Position numbers and translations under genes: made by a program. From Plectosphaerella cucumerina (taxonomy: Eukaryota > Ascomycota > Sordariomycetes > Glomerellales > Plectosphaerellaceae): DNA of 64,000 nucleotides. The DNA lies in the NCBI GenBank assembly GCA_020746995.1, contig JAGPXD010000003.1, forward strand, positions 3,720,001 to 3,784,000, read 5' to 3'. Of this stretch, positions 32,940-43,965 are shown in pieces (the stretch's first letter is position 1; each line of letters opens with the position of its first letter). The notes below the pieces were generated by a model. It was not told where the DNA came from. It saw only the letters and a program-made list of their open reading frames with translations, and did no database searches.

Positions 32940-33848
32940 TCATGTCGGCGGCGCTTTCTGCCGCTTCCTGACGCCTTCGTCCGTGTCTGCCTTTTTGGCG
33001 TCAGGCGTGGCCCCCACCAAGATGGCGTCCTCCTCTGTCGTCGCCGTCTTCTCCCCGCCATCTGCACCCACCGTCCACGAGCCAACCACCTCCTTCACCT
33101 CCTTCATCTTGTCCTGCCGGATCTTCGCCTCGCCCATTCTCCAGATGTAGCCATTGTAGACCGCGACCTCGGCGATGGCCACCAGTATCGAGCCGCCCAG
33201 CGTGAGGAACAGCCTGGCCGTCGTGTTCCACCATCGCGCCGCTATCCATAGCGTCGCCGCCACGCCGAAGATGCTGACGAGAAAGTTGAGAAGGAGCATC
33301 ATCTGTTTGTGCACGTCCGAATATGTGACGTCGTCGTCGCCCTCGTCGCTCTTGTTGGTGGGTCTGTTGACTTCGGCGAAGGCGTGTACTGTCGAGAGGG
33401 CGCCGGGGAACTGTTGCGAGAAGGTCTCCATGCGCGAGGGCTGGTTGACCATACGCTGGTAGGACCGTTCTTCTTCGTCTCGTCGCAGTCGGGCCATGAG
33501 CGCTTTGTACTCATCGGACTGTGGACGCGCGCTGTTAGAGATAGTCTGGTGGTGAGATGGACTTGGGAGACGAACCGGCTCGGCCTTGGGCGGCGGAGGA
33601 GGGACGTAGACCTGAGAACCCTTGAGGAGCTGCGCCAACGTGTACATGTTGTTCCCAGATCCTTTCAGGCGCTTCCATAGGTTGACCACCTGTTCGTGGG
33701 TGATGGGATCACCGACTTGCGCATTCTCGAGGGACGGTTCGGTCGGATGCTCGGGCTGGTCTCCGGCGGTGCTGCCGATGGAAGAACGGTCCGCCGGAGA
33801 GACCTTCAGAGCCTCCGCGATGGCCGATGTGACTGTCAGGCGCACCAT
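32940..33848 (-). CDS. VMA12: V-ATPase assembly factor Vma12/Vph2/TMEM199-like, ER membrane
   Basis: ER-resident factor that helps build the Vo sector of the vacuolar proton pump, acting with Vma21/Vma22. Single exon, 302 aa from the ATG at 33848; the frame runs open further upstream but the sequence there is not conserved-looking. After a polar N-terminal half with 'LLKGSQVYVPPPPPK' and 'SDEYKALMARLRRDEEERSY' (the family box before the membrane part), 'YSDVHKQMMLLLNFLVSIFG' opens the first of two membrane segments; the second is 'LFLTLGGSILVAIAEVAVY'. The C-terminal tail is charged. Both the layout and the length fit the family. It is divergent from COQ1, sharing a 444-bp promoter. Confidence 0.87.
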   Translation of the reverse strand: MVRLTVTSAIAEALKVSPADRSSIGSTAGDQPEHPTEPSLENAQVGDPITHEQVVNLWKRLKGSGNNMYTLAQLLKGSQVYVPPPPPKAEPVRLPSPSHHQTISNSARPQSDEYKALMARLRRDEEERSYQRMVNQPSRMETFSQQFPGALSTVHAFAEVNRPTNKSDEGDDDVTYSDVHKQMMLLLNFLVSIFGVAATLWIAARWWNTTARLFLTLGGSILVAIAEVAVYNGYIWRMGEAKIRQDKMKEVKEVVGSWTVGADGGEKTATTEEDAILVGATPDAKKADTDEGVRKRQKAPPT

Positions 33849-34292
33849 CGTGGTTTGGAAAGGGATGCAATGTGTGTTGGTCGTGACGTGCAGATGCCAG
33901 CGAGCCAACACCACGGTTAAGCACCAACTCGAATGCAGGATGCCTGGAAGATCGCGGTGCCCCACCTTCCGGCTCCGAGAAACTCCACTGCAGTGTGACG
34001 GTCATCTGCAAGCTCTGGCCAATCAAAACACGCCAGTCTCGGTGGTGCGTCTCCCTCGGCCCATTCCGCAGGCCCAGAGAGTCCGGCAAGTGAATTTCTG
34101 TAGAGGGAAAAAAAGACCCGGTTCGTTCCACGCGCTGCCGAAGGGCAAGATAACCCATCAACACAACCCTTCAATTGCTTCCACCAGAACACTCGTCGCA
34201 CCCCTCAGCCCTCGTCATGCGAATGGCATAATCCGAACATAATTCCTCCCTCCTCTTTCGAATCCGACAATCACACACGCACATACGACGCC
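33849..34292. other. Divergent promoter VMA12/COQ1
   Basis: 444 bp shared by two divergent housekeeping genes. No TATA box is evident, and no further gene is seen. Confidence 0.55.
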
Positions 34293-35706
34293 ATGCAGCT
34301 CCGGCCGGGAGCCATGCTCCTGCGCAACTCGGTCCAGACATCCCGCCTCTCGCCGCGGGCATGCGCTTCATTACGGCCCAGCACAACGAGCCTCGGCGGC
34401 CGGATACCCCTGGGCACCGTCGCCGCCCTGTACCACAACTCACCGCGGCGCTCGTCGGCGTGGGGCGCCGCCGTCTCGGTGGCGTCCAACATCGCCAGCA
34501 ACGCCATTAACCGTGTCACCAAGGGCGACATGCACATCGACCCGCTGCGGACGGTGGCCAAGGAGATGAAGTTCCTCACCGGCAACATCAGAAAGCTGCT
34601 GGGATCTGGACACCCATCGCTCGACAGGGTCGCAAAGTACTACACCAAGGCCGAGGGCAAGCACATCCGCCCGCTCATCGTCCTGCTCATGGCCAGGGCC
34701 ACCTCCCTCTGCCCCAAGGCGCCGCGGTCGCCCGTCCCTCAGACGGCTCAGGGCGTCAATACCAACATCTCCCCGCTCGACATACTCGCCGACGTCAACC
34801 CCAACTCCCCGCTCCTCGTGGGCGAGTCCGCCGAACCCGCCGAGACCGACGCCGAGATCCTCCCCTCGCAGCGCCGCCTGGCCGAGATCACGGAGCTGAT
34901 CCACACGGCCTCCCTCCTCCACGACGATGTCATCGACCACTCCGTCTCCCGCCGCGGTTCCCCCTCGGCCAACCTCGAGTTCGGCAACAAGATGGCCGTC
35001 CTGGCCGGCGACTTCCTCCTCGGCCGCGCCTCCGTCGCCCTCGCCCGCCTCCGCCACGCCGAGGTTGTCGAGCTCCTGGCCACCGTCATCGCCAACCTCG
35101 TCGAGGGCGAGTTCATGCAGCTCCAGAACACGGCGCAGGACGAGAAGAAGCCCGTTTACTCCGAGGAGGCTCTCACCTACTACCTACAGAAGACTTACCT
35201 CAAGACGGCGAGTCTCATCTCGAAATCGTGCCGCGCTTCGGCCATCCTCGGCGGAGCCGATGCCGCCACGGTGGAGGCCGCTTACGAGTACGGCAAGAAC
35301 CTGGGCCTCGCGTTCCAGCTGGTGGACGATATGCTCGACTACACCCGGAGCGAGGAGGAGCTGGGCAAGCCCGCCGGTGCGGATCTGGAGCTCGGCCTCG
35401 CCACGGCGCCGCTGCTGTACGCCTGGAAGGCGAACCCCGAGCTGGGTGCGCTGGTCGGCCGCAAGTTCGAACAGGAGGGTGATGTCGCACGGGTAGGTGT
35501 CCTCTGCTTTGCTGGCTGGTGAAACGACGCTGACATGACTTCAGGCCCGCGAGCTGGTGCTCCAGAGCAACGGTCTCGAACAGACGCGCCTCCTTGCGCA
35601 GGACTACTCGAACAAGGCCATCGCTGCCCTCGACAACTTCCCCGACTGCGAGGCCAAGGACGGCCTGATCGACATGGCCATCAAGGCGCTGAAGAGGCAG
35701 AAGTAA
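34293..35706 (+). CDS. COQ1: Mitochondrial trans-polyprenyl diphosphate synthase (ubiquinone side chain)
   Basis: Builds the all-trans polyprenyl tail of coenzyme Q from IPP and an allylic primer, in the mitochondrial matrix. Exons 34293-35492 and 35545-35706 give 453 aa. The first 60 residues are Arg/Ser/Ala-rich, a presequence. 'KAEGKHIRPLIVLLMA' is the GKxxRP region; the first Asp-rich motif is 'LLHDDVIDHS', the second 'LVDDMLDYTRSEEELGKPAG'. 'MAVLAGDFLLGRASVALARL' lies between them. A polar insert of about 45 residues before the first Asp motif ('SPLDILADVNPN') is typical of fungal Coq1. The C-terminus 'MAIKALKRQK' is usual. Chain length cannot be read by eye. Confidence 0.96.
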
Positions 35707-37008
35707 AAAGGGCCGCAATTTGCCCCGTGAGAGATGTACTACGACAGTGTACGATGAGAGCGGTCTGGACCGGTACATAATCGAGAAGAGAGAGCGCACG
35801 TCTGTTTCGAGGCCTGCGCGTGTACTATAGAGGGAACCTCGGGCGACCTACGAGAGAGGAGAGACATGCACATGCAGCGACCGGGGGGACTAGACGGCGG
35901 GTTTGATTTTCGCCGGCCCTACTCAATGCCAATGTTTTTTGTCATGCCGGCATCTGGCGAGGGGGAAGAGGTGGTTGAGATGGATGTCGAAGGAGTATTG
36001 CCGCTTGAGGGGAAGTTGTCATGAAGGAATCCAGCCGTGTGTACAGGCGCAAATAAAACGATAATGCCGGGTCGCGATTACGTGATTTCGCATCCAACAC
36101 AGCTGCTGGAAGGCCGAACGGGCCAAAGCTTGTAACATTCCAGGCCGGCTAATGGTTCACAGGCTCACGGCCGACATGGACGGGAGGGGAAGGAGACCCT
36201 GGTGATCTTCGTCGAGGGGCAGCGTGAGGGTGGGCGCCCCGTGGAAGCATCTCCGCGGCGGCGGTCTCCGCCGACGACGGAACCGAGCGACGATGGAGAC
36301 GGAAGGGACGTGGAGCTTCGGCCGGCCCTCTTTCGATGGCGCGGGGGGGAAATCGGACATCACGGTCATCCTAGCATCATGCGCCGACGGTAGAGGGGCG
36401 GGCTTCTCTCGGCGGTTGGACGAGAAGGACGCTATTACTCGAACCACGAACGAGGACGAGACTCTCCACCAGCAGAAGCAGGGCATCTCGGCCTCCGTCG
36501 GGTGCGAAACAAGAACGGCGCATTGCATGATGATGAGGCCGAGCAGAGTTTGGGGGCTTGTTCGGGAGACCGTATCGGCAGCCCTGGCCCGTCGGTGAGA
36601 AAGGTTCGGACAGTCGACAGGCGGGCCAATCCGGGGACGTCGGCGATGCGGAAAGCAGGGCTGGTTTTACTCGATAATTACTCGATGGAAACTCGACAGT
36701 CTTCCTTTCCCAGAGCATCGGGGCCGCCGGCGGGCGGTCTTGATTCGTCGCGTTGTTAGCTCTTTGCGACGGGTATGGAGACAACAAGGGTAATTCTTCT
36801 CTCACCGGTCTGCTGTTTCGTCCCAGACATGTGGTCGGTCTGGGCCTTTTGGGTTTCTCATTCTCCTTCGTGTTCCCAGCTGTCCGGTAAGAAAGACGCA
36901 TCTGGGGGAGTGTGTCTCTCGTGGACGGCGTGATCTATTAATGCAGTGAGCTGGTCCAGGGCCCCGAAAACAGCCGATGACCACCCACTGCGCCGTCCCG
37001 TTTAGCAG

Positions 37009-37027
37009 CGCGGCGCGGCGCGGCGCG
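37009..37027. repeat. CGGCG short tandem repeat
   Basis: Three perfect CGGCG units at 37011-37025 flanked by partial units. Confidence 0.8.
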
Positions 37028-37090
37028 TGATTGGTGCCCTGCGGCTGCCACATGCTGGATCAAGCAAACACAGATCGCCGACCAATCACG
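37026..37090. repeat. 10-bp inverted repeat with CCAAT boxes
   Basis: CGTGATTGGT at 37026-37035 and its exact complement ACCAATCACG at 37081-37090, with a 45-bp spacer. Each arm carries a CCAAT pentamer (ATTGG on one strand), the core bound by the Hap/CBC complex. Confidence 0.7.
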
Positions 37091-37097
37091 GCGCGGT

Positions 37098-37103
37098 GAT
37101 AAG
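37098..37103 (+). promoter_or_regulatory. Distal GATAAG site
   Basis: Single AreA/NIT2-type core about 885 bp upstream of the allantoinase ATG, 8 bp beyond the CCAAT inverted repeat. Weak on its own. Confidence 0.3.
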
Positions 37104-37712
37104 ACGGACACGAGGGGTGTTGGCGTTGAGGGCATTCAGGGTCTTGGGTTGGGGGGGTTGTCATCGTGTTCCCTTTGCGCCCGTTCCCCCCTGCACCCCT
37201 CACCCCGCCAGCTCCCGTTGTCGAGGCTATTACTCGATCGTTTGCCTGTGAGAAGATCGTCGTATTGGCATGAGGGTGAAAAAAGCAGAGGCAAGAATTG
37301 GCCCCTCTTCCTCTTAGCGTCCTTCCGGCTTGGGCCTTTTCCCCGGTCGACGGATCTCAGGACACGCCACCACCACCACAAGTCGTCGGCAACGAAACGT
37401 TTCGGCAACTTGAATGGAGGGGCAGGATGCGGCTTTGGCTTCCGTCCGCGTTCTGGGTCCATCGGCGCCCCGTCGTCGGCTCGAGGTCAGCTTTAGCCTC
37501 CGTGTGGGCGCCGCCGGAGGGCCACTGGACGGCGGGTCGAGTTCAAGCCTGGCTGGCCTTCTTAAATCGGCCTTCTTAAATCCCCCTTCCCTCGCTCACC
37601 ACCTTCTTCTCCTGCATAGCATCCGTCTCCTTTCTGGAAAATCCCCGCCTGCTCCAAACCAGCAAGGGTTCCCCAGACACAACCCGCATATCCTGCCAAC
37701 GTCGCCCCATCC

Positions 37713-37802
37713 CTTATCTCTCCTCGTCACACACCCTCCCAGTCTTATCCCCCCTCCACAGCCTTCCCAAGACCACTCACACCCCACCTCGACCGAGATA
37801 AG
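37713..37802. promoter_or_regulatory. Cluster of three GATAAG (AreA/NIT2-type) sites upstream of allantoinase
   Basis: GATAAG on the minus strand at 37713-37718 and 37744-37749, and on the plus strand at 37797-37802; all within 275 bp of the ATG at 37986. Closely spaced GATA cores are the usual arrangement for nitrogen-metabolite-repressed genes. Confidence 0.6.
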
Positions 37803-37985
37803 GAACCGTTCGTTGTCTGCCCCTCGCTGCCGGCCGACCTCCGATCAGACGCGCAGCCGCTCGCTCTTCTTATCCTCAGACCGATTCCTCCTTGGGACGA
37901 CCAACCTTTTTCTCCCTCTTCGATACCCATACTCCCAGGCTAGAACCGTTTCGTCCTCCTGCGTCGACAGCCGCCAGCCGCCAAG

Positions 37986-39658
37986 ATGACCGTTCCTGCC
38001 TCGACGCCCGCCGGACCCCTGGTCGTCCTCGTCTCGACCCGCGCCGTCATCACCCTTCCCGACGACACCCTCGTCCTGACCCCCGCCACCATCAGCATCT
38101 CAACAACCACCGGCAAGATTGTCGATGTCGTGTCCACGGTGGTACCGCGGGACGCCTTCCCTGCATCCGCTGTCTATGTCGACCACGGCGACAAGCTGCT
38201 GATCCCCGGCCTCGTCGACGCCCATGTCCACCTGAATGAGCCCGGTAGGACCGAGTGGGAGGGTTTCTGGACTGGTACCCGTGCCGCGGCGTCGGGTGGT
38301 GTCACGACTGTGATCGACATGCCACTGAACGCTATCCCGCCGACAACGACGGTCAACGGCTTCAATGAGAAGCTAGCTGCGAGCCAGGGTCAGTGCTGGG
38401 TTGACGTCGGTTTCTATGGCGGCGTCATCCCCGGTAACGCCAACGAGCTGCTGCCGCTTGTAGAGGCTGGTGTTCGTGGCTTCAAGGGATTCCTCATCGA
38501 GTCCGGTGTAAGTGCCTTCAGAGTCGTATGATGGCAGAAGCTGACGAGGAACAGGTCGAAGAATTCCCTGCCATCTCTTCCAAGGACATCTCCCTCGCCA
38601 TGGAGACCCTCAAGGAGACACCGACAACGCTCATGTTCCACGCGGAGATGATCCCGCCCATCACAGACTCCGTCGGTGACGGTGTCCAGTCCTCGCTGCC
38701 GCCGCTCGCCCCCACCGGCGACCTGGCCGCCTACTCAACCTTCCTCGAGTCGCGCCCCCCTGCCTTTGAGACATACGCCGTCGACGAGATCCTGTCGCTC
38801 GCCCACATCGCTCCGTCGCTGCACCTGCACATCGTCCACCTGTCGGCCGCCCAGGCCATCCCCCTGCTCAAGGCCGCCCGCAAGGCCGGCATCAACATCA
38901 CCGCCGAGACGTGCTTCCACTACCTTGGCCTCAGCGCCGAGGAGATCGAAAAGGGCGACACCCGTCACAAGTGCTGCCCGCCCATCCGCGAGGACAGCAA
39001 CCGCGACCAGCTGTGGGAGGAGCTCACCGCTGAGGACTCTTGCATCCGCACCGTCGTCTCCGACCACTCGCCCTGCACACCCGAGCTCAAGCTTCTCCCG
39101 GACCACTTGGCCCCGGCCCCCACCGCCTCGGCCATGCACCACTCCGACTCGGGTGTCGACATGACTTCGCCCGAGGATATCGAGGCAAAGGCCGCAGCCT
39201 CTACCCTGTCCGCGGCGGCAGCCAAGCCCTGCGGCGACTTCTTCGCCGCATGGGGCGGCATCTCCTCCGTCGGCCTCGGCCTGCCCATTCTTCACACCGC
39301 GGCCGCCGAGCGCGCCAAGGCCGGCAAGACCGTAGGCGTCCCAGACCTGCTCGATATGGTTCGCCTCTGCAGCCAGGCGACTGCTGCGCAGGTGGGCCTC
39401 TCGCACCGCAAGGGCGGACTGCGGGCGGGTCTGGACGGCGATGTGTGCGTCTTTGACGACAACGAGGCGTGGACTCTCCAGTCGGGTGACATGCGGTGGA
39501 AGAACCGGTGTTCGCCGTGGGAGGGCCACGAGTTCCGCGGTCGGGTGCGCGAGACGTGGCTGCGTGGGCGCAAGGTGTTCGAGTATGGCGCTGTCGGCGG
39601 CGGGTTCGTCGGCGGCAAGCCTGTGGGCGAGCCCATCACGGAGAAGAGGACGGCATGA
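37986..39658 (+). CDS. Allantoinase
   Basis: Zinc amidohydrolase opening the hydantoin ring of allantoin to allantoate in purine catabolism. Exons 37986-38507 and 38555-39658 (47-nt intron between codons) give 541 aa. First metal His pair: 'LVDAHVHLNEPGRTEWEGFW'; then 'AASGGVTTVIDMPLNAIPPT', a strong allantoinase signature. The Lys of 'VRGFKGFLIESG' is the carbamylated metal bridge. Later ligands are 'MFHAEM', 'HIVHLSAAQ' and the Asp in 'VVSDHSPCTPELK'. 'FFAAWGGISSVGLGLPILHT' near residue 420 is also family-typical. A short Ser/Thr/Val-rich stretch opens the protein; whether it targets peroxisomes is unclear and no SKL-type end is present ('EKRTA'). Three GATAAG sites upstream suggest AreA control. 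Confidence 0.95.
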
Positions 39659-40725
39659 GGGAAGAAGTTGGATTTAGGTGGAGGAACCCGGTGCGATGGG
39701 TTGATGAGGCTCTGTGCCAGTGACCACGCGATGCCGGGATGTTGCACGGTTGTGGAGGGGAGGTGTGGGGAGACTTGCAGGCGTCCGATCGTGGGATTGG
39801 GGAAGAGGGTGAGGATCCGGACGTGTGCGACCGGGTGGCGCCAGGATGACGCGACACTGGGCCGCCAGGGTGGTCACATGGCGATCGTGTCTTGGACATT
39901 GTGCCTGGGAAGGACTCGAGGGACGGCAGTACATATTGGATGCCGGGGTTGGAGGTCATCTTGGGCGTTGGATACCCGGCCAGGGCATGGAAATCATCGT
40001 GGGAGGAATAGCATTGCGAGCATATATCATTGATTTCAGTTCGACTTACATCTCCCTGAGGAATCGCTTCACCCACCGCTTGCTTGTTCTGATTGAATTC
40101 TTGGCTGGATGTTCCTGAGGAGAATCACGAAGGAGAGCATCATCCCTCTTCAGGCCCCTCCTGGCATCGTCTACTGGCGATGGCTTCATTCCGACCCTGC
40201 CCTGCCCTGCCAAGAATGCATCAATCCCAAGAACTCCGCGGCAGGCACGACTTGGGCTGACTAATCACCAACTGTCAAAAGCACGATGCGGCAGGAGCTG
40301 TGGACCCAAGCTTCAGCGGCGCGGCTGCTAACGTGCACCCAGGGCGCTAGCGGCGATCAGATCACGTCCCGCCCTCAACTCTCTCTCTCTCCAGCTCCAG
40401 CGTCACTTCCCCAGCTCAAGCTCACCACCTCATCCCTCCACCACTACCCACCATCCTGGACCTGGCACCCACCCATCCTCCTCGGCCAGCGCCCAAGCAA
40501 CATCTCCTCGGGATCCTCCCCCCTCTTTCATCCCAGCCTACTCGGAAATCTGGCACCGCCAAGTCCACCACCGTTCACGCCGCCAGTCCCTGGAGCCTGG
40601 AACCCGCGCATCGTCGCATGGGACTTGAGTCCGACTGCTGTCAAACCACGCACCAACGCAGAGCACACGCCACCCGCGACTCGTGAGCCGCAACGCCTCA
40701 GTCCTCTATCCTCGGATGGCCTGAC
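39659..40725. other. Intergenic, allantoinase 3' flank and regulator promoter
   Basis: 1.07 kb without a supported gene. The last 350 bp are CT-rich (CTCTCTCTCTC near 40380), probably the leader of the next gene. Confidence 0.5.
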
Positions 40726-42612
40726 ATGAGCGTCCCCTTGAAACGCGAGTCGCCCGACCCCGGCCGCGGGGACGACTTCTCGTCCTACGGGCAGCCCATC
40801 CTCAAGAGGCGCCGCATCACAAAGGCCTGCGACTTTTGTCATCGGAGGGGCCGCAAGTGCAAGATCCCGCCTGATACGAACCCGGGTGAAGCGGGCGCCA
40901 TCGTATGCCTCACGTGTGTAGAGCACGGCGCCATCTGCACCTGGCAGCGCGTTGCCGCAAAGCGGGGCGTCAAGACAAAGTCCTCCGACAGCTCGAGCAA
41001 GACGACGACGTCTCCCGCGAGCCATGAGGCCTGGGCATATGATGCCGCGAGGCATGGCGACCGCTCGCTTGTTTATGGTCTGCTTCGTGTCTTCTTCGAC
41101 ACCGTCTATCCTATGTAAGGCCTTTTCGTGGTGGTCAGGAGACCTCGTTGCTGATATCAGCCATCCTAGCTTTCCTTTTTTTGCGGAGGGCCTCATTTTT
41201 GAGGAGTGGGAGCAGTACAGTCTGTCGACAAACAGGTCCGCCTTTGCGCGGCTCATGTCCATATGCGCCCTGAGCTCTTGTCATGTCGGTGACGGAGCCA
41301 TCTTCACCCTCCCGTTGTCTGTCCCCGTTGAGGCCAGGCACCAGCAAGCGTACCTCGAGGATGCTCGCAGAGCGATTCCCTTGGAGGTCTCGTCTGCCGA
41401 CTGTTTTGCTTACCTCCAGTCTCTGGGCACTCTTTCCCTTGCTGCGATTCAGCTGGGCGACGCCTCATTGCTTCACCAGACGCTCGGACAGTACCACTCG
41501 CTCGTCGCCCAACATCACTTCCAAAACGAAAGCCGATGGCCCGCAGAGATCGACCCTGTGGAGCGCCATGTCCGCCGCCAGTTCTTCTGGTCCATGTACC
41601 GTCTCGAGGTGCACTCGGCTCTGATCATGGGTCACTCTGTTCGGTGCCCCGAAATGCAGTCAGCTGTCGCATATCCTGCCATCTCGGAGGACATGGCAGG
41701 TGCCCTGACGGGATCCCTCAGTTCCATTGGCGGCATTCCGTTTGGAGGCTGGCTCGTGGGCTGGAACTACATCACAGACCTCTACAGGGTGCTGGAACAT
41801 GTCATTGTGCAGTTCCGGGCCCGAAAGCTGGCCTCGGTCAACCGCGGAAGCCTCTACATCGGCTTCGAATCCCTCGCGCCTCCGGTTGACGAGATTCTTA
41901 GCCAAGTCCTGGCGCAACGCGATGCTCTTCCCACTTTCCTCGCCAGCGCCGCTCCACCTTCGGCTGACATTGAATCCAACATGTGCGGCTTCCAGGTCGC
42001 AAACATTGCTTGCACGATACAGGTCAGTGGCCTCCTGAACCTCTCGGACTCTCGCAGTCACTGATTGCCCAACAGCTCCTACGCATCACTTCCTTCTCCC
42101 GCCAGGACCTCACCTTCGTCAACGCCAGCCGAGCCGCGATGGACCTCATCGAAGAAATGTCTCTCATTCCGGTCGACTACCTCCGAGCAATCGGCTCTCC
42201 CATGCTCCAAGAGCTGGCAGGTGTCGGTCACATGCTCTCGAGCTTCATCGGCCGCCAGCTCCACCCCGTCGACTACCAACGGCTGCGGCGAGTCATTGAG
42301 GCGATGGCGCTATTTCTGACAAACCTTGGGCCATCGCTCCCAGCTGCCGTTGAAGCTGGCAGCAAGCTCTCCCAACATATCGGAAGGATCGACGACTACC
42401 TTCAGCGCTCTCAGCCTCAAGACAGCTCCATTCTGAACGAGCCCGAGACAACGCACGCGACCCACGAGCAGGGCCTGCAGGTCCCCATCCAACACTTCGT
42501 CGTGCCAAACGTCAACTTCACCATCCCCATCGAATACGTCGAACACATCCCTTGGCCTAGCCCCTTTCCAGTGGTTACCGAGTGGACGGCCGACATGAAC
42601 GTTTTTAGCTGA
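40726..42612 (+). CDS. Zn2Cys6 transcription factor
   Basis: Nuclear regulator, 592 aa; exons 40726-41114, 41170-42022 and 42076-42612. The N-terminal cluster is 'ACDFCHRRGRKCKIPPDT' with the second half 'CLTCVEHGAIC', i.e. C-x2-C-x6-C-x15-C-x2-C-x6-C; the preceding 'KRRRITK' is a basic nuclear signal. The middle-homology region follows from about residue 140, with 'HVRRQFFWSMYRLEVHSALI' (the usual R..W..Y..D-type helix) near residue 275. The C-terminus has no recognisable activation motif. It lies head-on to the 2OG oxygenase (162 bp between stops) and upstream of the NCS1 permease, so these three may form a regulatory unit; that is inference. Confidence 0.9.
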
Positions 42613-42774
42613 CGACTATCGGCATCATCCGGACAAGGGAAAGCACGTCCCGGGTTCAACCTTAACCCCAACCCAGCTGGCCTCTGACGTCGAGACCCCA
42701 TTTCAGCCTTCAGCTGAAGTCGAGCTCCCACACGGTCAACCTGTCAGCCCAAAGTTCGGCGCGGCCGATGCCTG

Positions 42775-43965
42775 TCACAATCCTCGATATGTCGCCCTGA
42801 TCCTTGTCGCTAGGTGTTCGTGGCTCGTCACCGGCTTCGCACTAGGATATCCTTTTCGTCGGAGGACCTCCAGGAAGCCAGCCTCCTCCGTGGCGGGCGC
42901 ACGACCTGCTTTTGGCTGGTCTTCGCTGCGTATCAGCGGCGCAAGCATGACGTTTCTGTCGGGCTGGATGAAGACCGGGATGCTCATCCTGGCAACGTTT
43001 TCACGTGCACACCGCGGGAACACGACCCGGTGCACCGTCGAGCGCAGCCTTCCTGCGGTCCAAAACTCCAGCGCATCCCCGATATTGACGACAATGGCGT
43101 CTTCCAAGCATGGAACGTCCACCCAGCAGTCGCCGCCCTGCTCTTCGTCTGGGAGCAGGACCTGCAAACCCCCTTGGTCTGACGGTTGTCGGAAGAGTAG
43201 GGTGAGTGACCCATAGTCGGAGTGGGCTCCGGCGCGGACGTCCTGGAGCTCATCGTCGTCATTCACGCTCTCCGGCGGCGGTGTCATCTCGACTGCAGGA
43301 TATTTCAGCAACCTCATGCGACAAGACTCTCCCGAGTGCGCTCGGGAAAGGAAGTCCTGTGGTACCTATTCTCGGTCAGGCACTGCTACCGATTCCAACG
43401 ATGGGCGACGTACCCCGAGGCCAATGGCAAAGGCCTGGAGGAGCATGTTCGAGATGTTCCTGCAGGCACTGAAGAACCTTGCAAGCTCACTTCGGCCATG
43501 CTCCAACTTGGGCGGCAACACTTGCACACCGTCCCCTGGATCAGAAAGGTAAAAGGATTCCTTCACATCGCCCGCGCCCTTGCCGGAAAGGCTTGCCGCC
43601 TATTAGCAGGGTCGAATTTCCTCGTGTTCAATCGATCACTCACGATTCCTCCCTCATACCGGTGTAGCCCTGGTCATGCGGAGCGGTCAGCAAGGTTCCG
43701 AAAGCAACCCCCGAGCATCCTAGTTGCCTCAACTCACCAAGTCACCGCTCCCATCGGCGTATACCTGCTTTTCCTGGGTCGTACAGCAGAAGAAGGAAGT
43801 TGCGAGGCGGAATATGCTGTCGGCAACCTTGTCATCCAGGCCATGGCCGACGAGGTAGAAGAAGCCGGGGTCTTTCCCCACCTGCAGCAGCTCCCCCGCC
43901 AGATCTGCAGGTGACGAGAAGTCTCGGAGGTCGATGACAGGCAATGCAGTCGACATGGCCATCAT
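42775..43965 (-). CDS. 2-oxoglutarate/Fe(II) dioxygenase, isopenicillin-N-synthase-like
   Basis: Non-haem iron oxygenase, 340 aa. Exons are 43965-43738, 43669-43644 (a 26-nt microexon), 43591-43414 and 43365-42775. Metal ligands are the His and Asp of 'GAHSDYGSLTLLF' and the His of 'RSTVHRVVFPR'; the 2OG-binding Arg-x-Ser is in 'RMSIPVFIQPD'. The N-terminal DIOX_N domain opens with 'LPVIDLRDFSSP' and contains 'GFFYLVGHGL'. The third exon begins after an AAG acceptor, because the TAG acceptor eight bases earlier breaks frame; the join gives 'MREESLSGKGAGDVKESFYL'. Related mould enzymes include thymine 7-hydroxylase, which fits the divergent NCS1 nucleobase permease next door, but the substrate is not proven. 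Confidence 0.9.

Larger units (their letters stand above)
35707..37985. other. Intergenic 2.3 kb, promoter region of allantoinase
   Basis: Contains a CGGCG short tandem repeat (37009-37027), a 10-bp inverted repeat carrying CCAAT boxes (37026-37090), one GATAAG at 37098 and three GATAAG sites within 275 bp of the allantoinase ATG. The last 400 bp are strongly pyrimidine-rich, as in mould leaders. No coding frame is supported in the rest. Confidence 0.6.

Noticed and set aside
38735..39529. 264-aa minus-strand frame opposite allantoinase
   Set aside because: Antisense shadow of a confirmed gene.
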